A DNA stretch of 64,000 nucleotides from Diphasiastrum complanatum (Eukaryota > Streptophyta > Lycopodiopsida > Lycopodiales > Lycopodiaceae), in NCBI GenBank assembly GCA_029204225.1, contig CM055095.1, positions 13,131,440-13,195,439 on the forward strand, in the 5' to 3' direction. The translations under genes and the position numbers were made by a program. The notes under the pieces were generated by a model. The model searched no databases, was not told the origin of the DNA, and saw nothing but the letters and a program-made list of their open reading frames with translations. This document shows, piece after piece, positions 10,970-22,833 of this stretch (position 1 is the stretch's first letter; every line of letters starts with the position of its first letter).

Positions 10970-11720
10970 CTAGTTTTGGCGACGGAAGTGCAGTTTGGCG
11001 GCATGACTACTCATCATTGGCGACAATTTTGAGAGGGCATGATTTTTTTTTGAGAATAGAGCTTGAGGATCCGATCTTGAGCTGGAGGAGGATCCATTTC
11101 GTCTAATCTCCTCTTGAAGTAGCATCGAGATGACTCTTGATAGAGTGAGATGCTGTTGAGTCGAGATAGCCGTGACCCAGGTTTCAAAAGCTTCATGTAG
11201 ACCGAAGCTAGGATGCAAGGGTATGGGATGTCGTAGCAATGGGGAGGCCTTAACATGCTTGATGTTGGTTTATATTTCAAGTACACATGGGTGAGAGATG
11301 GCAATATCCCTATGGTTGGGCGGTAATAGAGCGCTAATCACTTGACTGTGTCCTCACCTTGGTTAGGTTTAATTCTTGGAGTTCAAACCAACCAGTGCCA
11401 TGTGATAACTTGGAGGAAGGCTCTCAGAGGCAATATCAGCATTGACATTGTCGAATCGGGTGATAACTGCAATGACACACGCATTTGCAACTTGAAAATT
11501 TTGTTCAAGAGAGAGATCAGAATCAGCTTGGAGATTCAAAAATTTGGTAGTCACGGGTGATATTTGTACGTAGTGGTGCCAATTAAAGCCAGTTGAGCAG
11601 GATAGCATGACTTGCATTGGAATGAACTGTGTATGGAATACATTGAATGAAGACAAATCAGTATTCACACTTTGGAGACTCTTGTGAGTGGTAAGTGTGA
11701 TCATTTGTGAGTTTTGCAAT
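10970..11720 (-). pseudogene. Possible copia gag remnant
   Basis: The minus-strand frame 11239-10970 reads HEAFETWVTAISTQQHLTLS and RVISMLLQEEIRRN, resembling the copia gag segment with SLP.SF...V.A...Q..LTL..V...L..EE.R. Further upstream, 11719-11369 contains NVNADIASESLPPSYHMALV, another LP.SY block. No zinc knuckle or pol follows. The assignment rests on these short matches. Confidence 0.45.
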
Positions 11721-13020
11721 TGGTAAGTGAATTCGAATCAAGTCATTGTAGCTGTCGAGTAGTATGTCACATTTGTCATCAGCGAGATACACTTCAACTG
11801 TCAGTTTGGATAATTCAAGTCAATTTGCCATATCAATATTGCATCAAGGATGCATATTCTAGTGATGGAGGGTGAAGGTTGCTTGGTTGGAGCAATGGAA
11901 GATCTCATAGGTTCACTAGGACTGCATGTACAATATTGTGAACGACTTGATGTTGACTTTGAAGTTCACATCTCAAGCGTATTCTCGAGGAGTGAGTTTG
12001 GTATTGCCCATGGAACCTGCTCATGCAGGAGCTAGCATTGGTGTTAATTGAGAGAATACAATATGGACATTGTTTGTTTGATCATATGCTTAGATATTCG
12101 TGATCATGGATGACATTTTGATATATGATATAAAAATTATAGAATAATATGGTAACCATCGGGTACATCTAGCTATGGATACACTTGAGACATATGATAG
12201 ATATGACTTACATGATTGATTTGGGATGGAATATGGATGTTGTAAACACAAAATGGGCAAAGTGTGGAGCTTTCTGAGCCAGCTCTAGGTTGGAGAGCCA
12301 ATGGATATCACACATTTGGGTGTGATGGAGGCAAACACTATGTTGAGTGTTTTGCTAGAAATCTATTAGAAAGACATAGATGGCAAGGACTTCATGAAGC
12401 ATTCATTTGGAGTACATGCATGGTGATACAATAGGGCTAGTTATTGGCATTGGAATTGATGGAGTAGCAATTACCATTAGGGGGCATGGATGAGCTATCT
12501 ACTAGCTATTTTGCATTTGGTTGTATTTGTAGGAGTTTAGGCTTGGTACATGTGTTGGACCTTGTTTTGGATCAGATTTTCAAGTGTTGAGATTGGAAGG
12601 AAGCTTAATGGAAGTCCCTTGGAGCCATATACCTATGTAAGCTCAGATTTTGAAAAAAAATAGTCTTAGGATCTCATGAGCGATGACGCATGGATGGGCT
12701 TGCATTGGTGTGTTGTTAGGAGGCACATAACCAGGGAGAGCAAGTAGATGTTAGGAGCCAAGAGAAGCAAGTGCTGTGATAAAGAAGACTATATATTTGC
12801 GTTCACAAAATCATTTCATATATGTATTTAATTGTTCTCATATCTCTACTCATGCATGCACTTTGAATTGGAGTTCAATATTTGAGGTGACAAAAGAAAA
12901 AGCTAACTAGTAGCTAATTACCTTGCACAATCTTAAACAATCACAGTTTTTACTCAAAAAAATTGTGACAATGCCTTTGTCGTATACCACAACATTCTTG
13001 TTTTCACATATTTATGCAAT
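11721..13020. other. No gene recognised; TG-rich AT-rich DNA
   Basis: Short frames only. I see no domain, RNA gene or clear repeat in this stretch. Confidence 0.5.
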
Positions 13021-13025
13021 AGTAA

Positions 13026-13162
<137 letters not shown>

Positions 13163-13342
13163 CCATACATTTCTATTGTTTTTTCTACTATGACTTAATG
13201 TATTCCCCTTCACTATGCTACTAATCAAGCCCAACGTTGATGTTTATAGTGTCTTACAGAAGGAAATGTCTACAAAGGATCAAATGATTTGATGATGACT
13301 ACAGCCGATTTTTGCCGCCGTACGGTTTAGTTGTGTTTTGAA

Positions 13343-13567
13343 TAGTTGGTAGACATGTTACTCATAGACTACCTATGTCGTAGACATACTTTGATAAAAA
13401 CTTTTTTCTAAAAAGCGGTTTTTTCTGCTTCCAAGAAATGCTTCGGCTGGTTCATGAAAGCATGTCCTATTTTGACTAGTTGGTAGTCATGCTACTCATA
13501 GAAGACCTTTGCTTCAGACATACCTGTTCGGCTCCTAAGTTGTGCTTCGGCTTGTTCATGAAGACAA
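13343..13567. repeat. Tandem duplication, period about 134 bp
   Basis: TAGTTGGTAGACATGTTACT at 13343 recurs as TAGTTGGTAGTCATGCTACT at 13477. Both copies end with TGCTTCGGCT(G/T)GTTCATGAA. The second copy is shorter in the middle. Confidence 0.7.
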
Positions 13568-14446
13568 CATTTCAATTGACTTTTTTTTGTATTATCGTTT
13601 GTTTGCTTTGTGGTTGGTTGTTTCGCCACTGGATGTTACTTTGTACTTTTTGGCCTTCTACGACTTTTTGTGCTAGTTTTCATTATTTAGTTGGTCCTTT
13701 TTACCTGTTTTCTACTGTGCCTTTATTATTTTTGGCTTTGCCTGTTGGTCTCTGTGGTTTGGGTTTGGCTTGTTTCTTTGTTCTGGCCTTTTGGCTTTTA
13801 TGGTCGGGTCGTGTGTTTCGGCTCTTTGCTTGTCTCTTTTGTTTGGGTTTTTTGGGGCTTTAGCTTTTTACTTTGTCTTGGGGTTGTGAATTCTTTTGAG
13901 GTCCTCCTTTTCCCTCGTCCCTTGTGCCCCTTCCTCTTCTCGTTGATGCCTTCCGTGTTGCTACTACGTTGCTGGCTTTTCCTTGTGTTTGCTGCACTTG
14001 CCATCTGATGGCAGTTTTCGCATTCATGGGCTTTGATGGCTGTGCGGCGGCCACTGGCTTGATGGCTTCTCGCTCTCTTTTGCGCTAGTGTGTGCTTGTT
14101 TTTTCCTTGGCTGTGCTGCGTGGGTTGGGATTGTTGAGAGTGGCCTTCTCTACATTCACCTTCTGCTTCAGAGTTTGCTATAACTGGCTTCTTTAAGCGG
14201 TTCTCTATGGTTGTTGGCTACTGGTTTTTGGTTTACTGGTGTGCTGTGGAGGTGTACTCCGGTTTGCTCCTCTTCTGGGTTCTTGGTAGCCTCTTCTATA
14301 TTCGCCCTCTGTTTCTTGGTCTGCTCCTCGTTTCTTCGTTTCCTCCATGGTGTCTGAAAAGGTTTGGTTTGGTTTGCTTTTTGTGTATTTGTTGTGCTTA
14401 GTAGACTTGCTGTCTTCTGCCCTATTTTTTTTGCTTTCGTCGTGGG
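13568..14446. other. Strongly strand-asymmetric T/G-rich stretch, no assigned gene
   Basis: The plus strand is rich in T and G, so plus frames give Phe/Leu/Val/Cys-rich hydrophobic peptides. Minus frames give Lys/Thr/Gln/Pro-rich peptides, for example a 93-codon frame at 14486-14205 with many KK, PP and EE pairs. I recognise no domain in either. It could be the disordered basic part of an old retroelement gag or ORF1 on the minus strand, or simply biased DNA. Confidence 0.35.
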
Positions 14447-14550
14447 GGGGAGGGGAGGCCTTCTGTGCTGGGAGGGCCTTGCCCAAGGGCGGGAGCCCGA
14501 GGGCAGGCCCCGACCAGCACGGAAGGCCCGAGGGATAGAGGCCTTCCCCT
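14447..14550. other. GC-rich inverted repeat (hairpin)
   Basis: The arm GGCCTTCTGTGCTGG (14457-14471) pairs with CCAGCACGGAAGGCC (14514-14528) with one mismatch. An outer pair AGGGGAGGCC (14451-14460) can instead pair with GGCCTTCCCCT (14540-14550). It sits in otherwise AT-rich DNA. Confidence 0.75.
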
Positions 14551-14639
14551 GCGTAATGAGAGGGTGCTGATTCTGGCAGAATCAGCTACTAATCCAGCTG
14601 TCATGGTGGATTCCACCAGAATGTCTTAGTAAGACAACT

Positions 14640-16085
14640 GGATTTTGCAAATACAAATTTTGATAAAAATTGTGCTAGTGGAGATGCCTCCAAAACACAA
14701 AGAAAACCAGAGCACACAGCATTACATATGTTTGTTGTGTCATTTGAGTTCCTTTCTTTCTTTTACTGACATTTACTTGGATTCCTGTTTGTAGATTTGT
14801 GTTTCGTTCCTTTGGTTTACTTTGTTTTTTACTATAGATGATGTACGTGTTTTACTCTTTTTCGCCTCTAGTTGTCTGCTTTGCTGAGATTTTACGTGGA
14901 TGTTGCTTGATTTTGTCCAGTACTTGGCTTTGTATGTCATTTGTCATATATTATAAGAATGGAATGCTTTTTAGAAATGGCTTCAACATTTTACTTTATG
15001 GAACCAAATGGGATACTAAAACTACATTCTTGTCTGTCCTGACTGTTAAGGACGTTTTCTCCTTAAACCCAATTTGGTTCACTTATATGGGTTTGGCTTG
15101 ACTTTGTCCGAGTCTTTGTTCTTACTTTCTAAATGATTTTTAGTATGGCATTGGATTGCTTGTAAGAAATGGCTTCGGTAGTCTAGTTCTATTTAAGATA
15201 CTTTTACGACATGATTTACACATTGGTTGCTGCCCTGACAGTTGTTAGCATGTTTTCGATGAACCCACAAAAGCTCACTTCTATATATTTAGGCATGTTT
15301 TACATGTATAACTTTATTCCTTTTGAATAACCTTTGTCAATATTTTTATTGTTCAATTGCTTTTGGGTTTTTATATAAAAACAGCTATACAATAAATTAC
15401 CCTGGGTCTGGTGGATTCGCTTAAAACTTTTTGGTACTTTTAAAATTTATTACATTGTCTGCCAGTTTGATAAATGCAATAATGCGTTGGTTAAAACAAC
15501 AGCTAGCAGTAATTTGATGTGACCAATCTGAAACCGCTATGGGACTGTCCTTTGTTTACTGTAAAATATGGGTTCTTCCCCACCTACAACAGGTGTTTCC
15601 ATGAATTATTGTTGACATAAACTTACAGTGAATCCTGACTTTGTTGATAATTTGCTTTCTATTTCATTTTTTTATAACATAACAATGGAATGCTTATTAG
15701 AAATGGCTTCAACAATTTACTATGTGGAGCCAAATTGATTACTAATACGACATTGCTTCTAAATTCTTGTCAGTCCTAACTGCTAAAGACTTTATTGAGT
15801 GAACCCATTTTGTCTCAATTCTATGGGTCTGGTTTTACTTGTATAAGTTTATTTCGTTTTACGTAGACATTATCTCTATAGATAAAAAATGATTTGAGTT
15901 CAAGAAAAACAACAACTCCATGGGAACTATGCACACAATTAAACTGATTTGAACAATAAAAATGAGTGCAGTCTAACAAATGTTTGAAAAATGCAGTAAC
16001 GGAAAAAATTGCAGCTAGTAGTGGTATGATGCCAATTTGAAACCGTTAGTGGACTGTCCTATGGTCACTATTGTTTCCATATTGA
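14640..16085. repeat. Diverged tandem duplication block; no gene
   Basis: A module containing GGAATGCTTxTTAGAAATGG occurs near 14961, 15152 (diverged) and 15687. A second module with CAGCTAG(C/T)AGT...GAAACCG and GGGACTGTCCT/GGACTGTCCTATGG occurs near 15500 and 16010. The order a, b-d, c-e implies duplication of a unit of roughly 530 bp. No coding potential was recognised. Confidence 0.65.
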
Positions 16086-16120
16086 AGTAAGCAATTAATT
16101 CACGTGTTTGAAACCTCTTA

Positions 16121-16635
16121 TGTGAAAAATTGGCAAAATCTAGCTTTATCTTTTGCAATATCATGTACATAGTAAAATCTCACATGTATGGAGGGTAGCC
16201 ATAATCTTTTTAAATCATTTATGAAAAGTTTGATTAGTTAACAGACCTTAATCTTGACTAATATGTGTGCATTGGGTAGAGAAGGGCTAGTGACACTTTC
16301 CTATGTGTTGTCATGAAATCACAAGACCAATCAAAAGTCAAAGATCCATGAAATTGGTCCTATCATAATCAAGGGTCCTTATGTCACTAGACCAATCAAA
16401 GTTAGAGGAGCTATGTAAGAGGTCCAATTTTACTCGCTTTCTATTCCTCTTGGATCTCGAATCACTTTATAGAGGAGCTAACTCTTTGTACATGTAAGGA
16501 AGTTGAGAGAGTTAATGCAATTTTGGTTCACATACAATACTGGTCTATTCTCTCTCTACCCGAGAGCAACATGCTTGGTTTTGTCTCTCATAGTGAAATT
16601 CACTTTGTTTTTTCATGTGAATGTGAAAAGGTAGC
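16121..16635 (+). repeat. B-family LTR fragment, possibly a solo LTR
   Basis: Starts TGTGAAAAATTGGCAAAATC, like the minus-strand start of element B LTRs. It shares the internal blocks GGGCTAGTGACA, ACCAATCAAA, AGAGGTCCAAT and TCTCTCTACCCGAGAG. It may end near the TGTGAATGTGAAAAG motif at about 16618-16632. No TSD was identified and no interior adjoins it. Confidence 0.6.
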
Positions 16636-18840
16636 TTCTCTTTGGATGATCATAACTTTTGTTGTAGATGAGCTTTTGCCTTGATTCAAAGCTTGATAGA
16701 TAGCCCTTGAAAATTAGATTTGATCTATCATAGACGCATCTTGTGCAACCTCACATGCATGGAGGTCATTGTAGATCTTTGCATGGTCCTCAAATCTCAT
16801 TTTTTATGCATAGCAGGCCATTTGGTTTTCTTCTCTACTTCAAATCGCATAAATGCCCATCTTTATCTGTCTATATAATATTAAGGTCCAGAAATAAATT
16901 GAACAAATGTTCCAGACGGCATTCCCACTGTTAGATCAGGACATATATGTGCACTAAATTGTAGGTTTAAAAGGAGATTCTAATTTATGAGAAGAATTGA
17001 AAACAAAGCTTCATGTTGAATGAGTGATTCCCTTGCATGTATTGAAATATGCTTTCAAGAAATTGATCTGTTCAGAACATGTCTCCCATCAATCATGACT
17101 TTCCCAGATAAATAGCAGGTCTGTACTGTTTCACATTACTGTTGAGCTGTTCAGAATATGTATCCCGTCAATCATGAACTTCCTAGATAAATAGTAGGTG
17201 TGTATTTTTCTACATTATTTGTTATTATGAACCTCTAATAAACTTAGTTTTAAGAAAAAAGCCACAGAATCTCAGTAGTAAATACATGTCGGTACTGCAA
17301 AGCTAGTGCAGCAATCTAACATCCTCAATTCCTCAAAAATCAAGAAAAAAAAGGTTGAAATTGTATATGTGACCACTTTCCATTTTATAATGGCTTTTTA
17401 AGTAGTCTGCCCCTACAAAGCTGAGCACCTTCAGAACCACATTGCTCTCACAAGCTTACTCTTAAAGGAAGAATAATGTCTTTGAACATTAAATTAGGGA
17501 CTAATAAATTTCTCTATTGCTACTACTGCTTGCTGTTATCTTGTGAGAACCCATGGCCTTATTCTACAAGGAATTTCTTGGAACTCTGATAGGAAAGCAG
17601 CTAACAACTTCTTGGATTTGACATTCATGGATATGTACAGGAATAATGTAATATATGGGAAAATCTCCCTTTTATAGAAAGGTACAAAGCCAGTTATTGA
17701 ACATAACAAGTTTGAGAGTCCACCGCACGCAAAGATAATATTGCTCTGTTTAGTCGCTGTAGACAAACAACAGATGCAAGCAGTTATCCATAATATACAC
17801 AAGAAGTTGCAAAAATGCTGTATGGCAAGCAACAAACTTTATTATGAAACTATCTTTTATGTTTTGGATTTTTAGCACAATAACAAGTCTGAAAAAACGT
17901 AAAGCTGGCTTCATTCTAGAAACTTAGCCAAGTGTACAATTATATGAACAAAGTCTCAAGCCTGCCGAACGCTGTGAGTAGCTAATTGATTTAGAGAACT
18001 ATTTTATAGCTTTGAAGAATGCCAACCATCCTCTTGAAGGTGGCTGAAGTTGATAATAGTTTATTCTATTTCCATGAACAGCTCTTGGCATTCAATTTCT
18101 TCTAGCAGAAGAACTAGTGATTGTTTTCATTTGAAAAAAAAGCAGCATGACAAGTTTAGTAGACTATCAGTAAAAGAAAATTTACCTCTTTTGTATCGGT
18201 TATTCTTAAAAGTTGCAACCTTTCTACAGATCTCATTCGTGCAAGATTTGCTACCTGTTTTATTGACATGCATAAGCAGTCAAAACTTTTGAACATCCAT
18301 ACTAGCATATTTTTACAAGTGTGATATATAACTTCTCATTTGAAATGACAAAGCATAAGTCACATGAGCAGGGTGTAGTTGAGGCAGCAAAGTTCAAAAT
18401 TCAACCATTTTTTATGACTGCATATCTCAAAAACTGTCATGAGACCCAGAATTACACAAATTCTGTACACATTCAATGATATGCTTACACAAAAACTCTT
18501 GCTACACTTCATCAATGGCTTGTAAAAATCCCTGAGAAGAAAATTAGGCTTCAAAGAACAAAATTTCCACAACACGATATCTTTGGCTAATGTTGCTGGC
18601 TCTACTATCAGTAAGTCGAGTTACTTAAGGGATTTTATTCATATAGCCCCTTTTTTATTATTTCTCAAATAGTCCTGCACCAAGTGAAACTCGTGGTACT
18701 TCATGGTTGATTGTTTAATGGATAAGCTCATGTTGATTGGGAGAAGGGCCAAGTGGTAGGAGGCAAAACTTCTTGGGATTTGTGCCATACTAATTCATGC
18801 CTTGATCTAGTAGCTTACTAAAGACTTCCCTTACAGGCAG
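16636..18840. other. No gene recognised; contains a 79-bp tandem duplication
   Basis: AT-rich sequence. At 17068-17140 and 17147-17219 the segment CTGTTCAGAA(C/T)ATGT...AATAGxAGGT is repeated with period 79 and several substitutions. A minus-strand frame of 99 codons (17835-17536) is hydrophobic and Cys-rich but matches nothing I know. Confidence 0.5.
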
Positions 18841-18869
18841 GCTTCCTAGGCTCTAAAAGTAGGATAACT

Positions 18870-19520
18870 TGCAATCATTGGGAGACTCAAGTTCTCACAA
18901 AATTGAAGGCTCAAGGCACTGTGCAAATCTCTTTGCAAAATTATACTCATAAACTTATCACTGATGTGCGTTATGTTTTTGGATTGACTAAAAAGCTATT
19001 GTCTATCAGTAGGATTGCAGACCTAGGACATGCAATTGGATTCACTGACAAAGAATGTCAAATTGTAGACAATAAAAATCATGCTCTTGCCAAAGCCATG
19101 AGAGATGGTTATCAATACAAACTTTATTATGATTCTTCATAGAAGGCTCAAGCCATGACTTCTCAAACCTCATCCAAGAATTCAAATTGTCTATTCAGAA
19201 GTTAGGACATCTCAATATGAGAAGCCTAACACACATGTACGAATGAACTGGTTAATGATCTTAATATGAAAGTCCTTTTCCACTTATAAGTGTGAGTCTT
19301 GTATCTAGGCAAGCATGCAATAAGAAGATTTGCTAAGAATCAAGCTCATAGAGCTTCTAACCTTCTTGATCTAATACATTTGGATATTTGTAGGCCAACG
19401 CAACCATCCTCTATTGGAGATGCTCGATATTTCATTACTTTCATTGATGATTATTCAAGAAAGACCACTGTCATGTTTCTAAAAGCAAAATCTGAGGTAG
19501 CAATGTTTAAAAGAATTCAG
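18870..19520 (+). pseudogene. Copia pre-integrase/integrase fragment
   Basis: Contains LITDVRYVFGLTKKLLSISR (pre-integrase V.YV.GL..NL.S), then a degraded LGHLNMRSL zinc-binding part. From 19299 comes KHAIRRFAKNQAHRASNLLD, then LIHLDICRPTQPSS and YFITFIDDYSRKTTVMFLK, the copia integrase core up to the first Asp region (IDDYSR). It stops abruptly near 19520, where LINE sequence begins, so it was cut by the N1 insertion or by a deletion. Both termini of the parent element are missing. Confidence 0.8.
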
Positions 19521-21193
19521 GTAGGTTGTTGTTACAACTTGTACTCTCTGTCCCGATTGTTGATTGTTGATATACTATGCTCCTTTTGTTCACTAGGGAC
19601 TGGACAGTGAACACAACAAAGACCAAAGTTATGGTCTTCAATACTTCACAAGCGTTCATGCAGAGGTAGGAGTTTCTATGGGATGGTCATCCTTTGGAGG
19701 TAGTCTCTTCATACACATATCTTGGTGTCCTCTTTGCTGGACCAAGTTTCAATATGAGACAAGTTGTCATCACCAGGTTAGGGAAGGGACATGCTTTCTT
19801 GGTTCAGTTGGAGAGGTTCTGTTTCAAATGATACATAAGTGATGCTCTGAGTAAGTGTCATCTTTTTTATACCATGGTCACACTGACAACCATGTATGCA
19901 ACTAAGACTAGGTGTACGGGCCACGGATGATCCGTGCAAAGCCCTCGGTGCCACATCAGATTATAATGGCAGAATTTGCAATTCCTCCACTTTAGATTGA
20001 GGCAATGTTTCGACTCATTATTTTGCTTTAGAGATTGGCACAGATGGATCGCCATGCGTCCATATATTCATACATGGCTCTTATGTCCTCACGGCTACTG
20101 CATAGTCAGATTTTCATCCCTCATGGTATTCCCAAACCGTGCGTCTACTTAAGTCTCTTGCTATTTCTATATCATCTCTTCTAGAGGGTACAGTGTACAC
20201 ACAGGGTACACACCATTATATTCGTCAATTTATATACAAATCTTACGTGCATATAGTTTGGGATGGGCAGATCAGGTAAAACCCCTTTATTGTAGATCCC
20301 GCTTCATGGAGCTTCATGGAGGTGGATTGTGTGGGATGAACAGTTCGCCCTAGATATTTGGATGCAGGATTATCACATGGATTGAGATTTATATTGGAAC
20401 AGTTCATACTATCATCACATTACTAACTCCATATTGAGACGGGACGTTTTCATCACATACCCAAAGGGGACAGGGTTTGTCATGTCTGTATACTTGGGGA
20501 TATTGAGGACGAGGCCTACTTCATCTTCAGATGTCCCATATACTATGAGATCAGAGGGAGACATTATTGTTTATATCGTGATACACCCACAACACTCCAC
20601 TCTTTGATTACATATGCAGACCCACGTTGTGTATCCTTGATGATTCGAGAGATGCTGATGTTGAGACAAGACTAATGAGGGGGCCATACTTCTATTCATT
20701 ACCAGATGAGTATCACGGAGTTTTTCACCAGATGCATCTATGGAGGATACAAAGAGCATATCACAGGATGAGATAGACATTCCAAGGAGAGACAAACATC
20801 ACACCAAACGTTAATGCATAAGATCAAGTCATGGTTCCAGTCTGTGTCAAAGCAAGCGACAGCGTAGACCTCACAGTCAGCCTCATTAGAGACATAGGAC
20901 ACGACGACAAAGTCCCCAATATGATTACACCGCCACTACATCAATCACATCCTTTTCTAGGAGTGTTGATAGTGATAGATAGAGTTATGAGAACTATTTT
21001 ATTTATCTATGGTTTCTAGATCGTCATTATTTGAGAGAGCTTAGTATTGATTGATGATGATGTATAGCATGATAGATTAGTTATATTCTTCTTATTAATG
21101 TTATTCATGGAGACGTATTTAAACTCCTATGGTTATGACACTTGAGATGTATTTATCAGTCTTTTCTACCTACGCGTACCGACAAGACATTAA

Positions 21194-21197
<4 letters not shown>
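19521..21197 (+). mobile_element. LINE N1, 5'-truncated, L1-like
   Basis: The sequence starts inside ORF2: a TVNTTKTKVMVFNTS segment (RT end), SYTYLGVLFAG, a degraded connector, then a Cys-rich C-terminal region CHVCILGDIEDEAYFIFRC followed by a Q-x-x-I-x-x-F-F motif (20703-20726). A 3' UTR of about 400 bp ends GACATTAATAAAT at the (CT)n tract. LINE ORF2 encodes endonuclease and reverse transcriptase for target-primed insertion. Many stops are present, so this is dead. It is the first of four LINE copies in head-to-tail order. Confidence 0.75.
20703..20726 (+). other. PIP-box-like motif in LINE N1 ORF2 C-terminus
   Basis: Codons read QMSITEFF, fitting the PCNA-interacting consensus Q-x-x-(I/L/M)-x-x-(F/Y)-(F/Y). 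The same octapeptide position in N3 reads QTSITDFF (24019-24042). Confidence 0.6.

Positions 21198-21267
<70 letters not shown>
21192..21267 (+). repeat. LINE N1 3' end: AATAAA plus (CT)n tail
   Basis: GACATTAATAAA ends at 21197 and is followed by about 35 CT units (21198-21267). The AATAAA is a likely polyadenylation signal. LINE N2 starts directly after the tract. Confidence 0.85.
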
Positions 21268-21269
<2 letters not shown>

Positions 21270-22522
21270 GGTGGGATGGCGCCCTAGCAGGAGGTCGCGA
21301 TGGTGTGTGTGCCACGCAGCTATGGAGGTCGTATTCCTGGCGTGATGGTGCGTCCAGCGAGGGTCTTTTCAGCGGTCTATCCAGCGGCCTGTCCCGTGGC
21401 TCTTCTTCTGCCACCCGCAAGTCGATGCTTGAAGATGCACCCATCCTCTTCGTCTTCCTTCTGAGGCTTGCCTCCAAATCGCTGCCAACTTTCTTCCGCC
21501 TAGAGGTCTCACCATTGCTTCAGGTCCGCAGTGATCCTTCTCCATGGTACCCGTCGGACAGAAACACCACCTCTTCCTGCCTCATCTCCAGCTCCTGCTT
21601 CTATGACGCCCCTCGGCGATCTATGCGATACATGCAGTGCGCCACCCCTTTCCAGTTTAGTGTCTCTCACAGACCAATATGCACACGGATCTGTTGGCTC
21701 TTCAAGAACGAGTAACGACACTTGAAACGGAAAATGCAAGCCTCAAAGCTCAAATGGATGCATTTAGCAAAGCTCCAAAAGTGAACCCTGATCAGGTCAA
21801 AGCACTGGAGGAGAAAATTCAGACCTCGACAAAAAGTTGGGCCGACATGCTCAAAAGTACCGAAGCAAAAAGCAATAAGATGGTTTCACAGGCGATGGAA
21901 GAACAAGCCAAACGAGAATACAAATCTCAAAACGTCCACGTCAGAGGCAGCCAAAGAACTTATGGCCTCACTTTCCTATGAGGAAGAGGAAGGCGTCGTG
22001 GAAGCAGCTTGGCACAGTAAGTTCGACTCTTCGGTTGTCTTCATCCGTTTCAAATACACTGATTATCGTAATGAAGTTCTTAAGCGTCGTGGACGTCTTA
22101 AAGGCAGTAACGTTTTCGTTTATGAGGATCTAACTGCCTTACAGTGGAAGGAACAGAAGCAACTCATTGAGGAAGCAAATGCGATAGGAAAAAAGATTAT
22201 TTTTCGGGATGGTCGACATTTTCTGGTCACCCCATCCGGAACTAATCAATCACTGACGCCTCCTACGTGAGAGACTTTTAGTCAAGATAGAATTTTCAAA
22301 CTGTATTTAAAGTTGCCTCCTGCGTGTGAGCCTTCCATTGAAGATTATTGTTCAGAGTTAGGTTGAGAGTTAGAGTACTGAAGAGATATTTTTCTCTTCT
22401 TAGTTAGTTTAGTTTTAGTCTTGTTGTTTTGACGGCATTGCTCCGTCTTGGTGCCATCCATTTTGATGTACTTGTTCATCTTATATGCCTTTGGGAATGG
22501 AAAAGACATTAATAAAGCTTTC

Positions 22523-22527
<5 letters not shown>
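21268..22527 (+). mobile_element. LINE N2: ORF1-only copy (half-LINE)
   Basis: The unit lies between two (CT)n tracts. It has a GC-rich 5' part, an ORF1-like frame (21679-22270) and a 3' UTR ending GACATTAATAAAG, but no endonuclease or RT. Its length of about 1.26 kb and intact 3' end suggest mobilisation in trans or an internal deletion, comparable in layout to mammalian half-L1 (HAL1) elements. Confidence 0.7.
21679..22270 (+). pseudogene. LINE N2 ORF1p-like protein: coiled coil, RRM, C-terminal domain
   Basis: The frame from 21679 has a heptad pattern (LLALQERVTTLETENASLKA), then SWADMLKSTE and a basic QNVHVRGSQRTYG segment that begins an RNA-binding fold. It shifts frame inside 21962-21981 and continues to 22270 with SSVVFIRFKYTDYRNEVLKR, GSNVFVYEDLT and GKKIIFRDGRHFLV. 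That order matches L1 ORF1p (coiled coil, RRM, C-terminal domain), an RNA-binding chaperone that coats the element RNA. One frameshift breaks it; otherwise it is well kept. Confidence 0.65.

Positions 22528-22567
<40 letters not shown>
22511..22567 (+). repeat. LINE N2 3' end: AATAAA plus (CT)n tail
   Basis: GACATTAATAAAGC at 22505-22518, a short T/C-rich bridge, then about 20 CT units (22528-22567). LINE N3 begins at 22568. Confidence 0.85.
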
Positions 22568-22568
<1 letters not shown>

Positions 22569-22833
22569 ACGATTGTCTAGGTTTGCTACCTGCCCTCGCT
22601 ACTTGCCCGCCATCTCCTATGGCTCCAAAAAGAGAGGGGGAGCTCCCCCTTGCCTCCAACTCCCACGCAACACCTGCAGTAGTGGGATCTGCAACAGTTG
22701 CGCTGCCTGCTACACGCTGGCAGAGGGCCAAGGCAGCGCTGCCTGCAACTGGAGAAATGCCACCTGTCCATCTGCCTGCTGAGGACAACCCGACACTTTC
22801 TTTGTCGGCTGTTCCGTCACCATCTCTGGTTTG

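Noticed and set aside
13480-14008. Hydrophobic plus-strand frames that look like membrane proteins
   Set aside because: The Phe/Leu/Val/Cys content follows from T/G-rich DNA; there is no conserved motif or start context.
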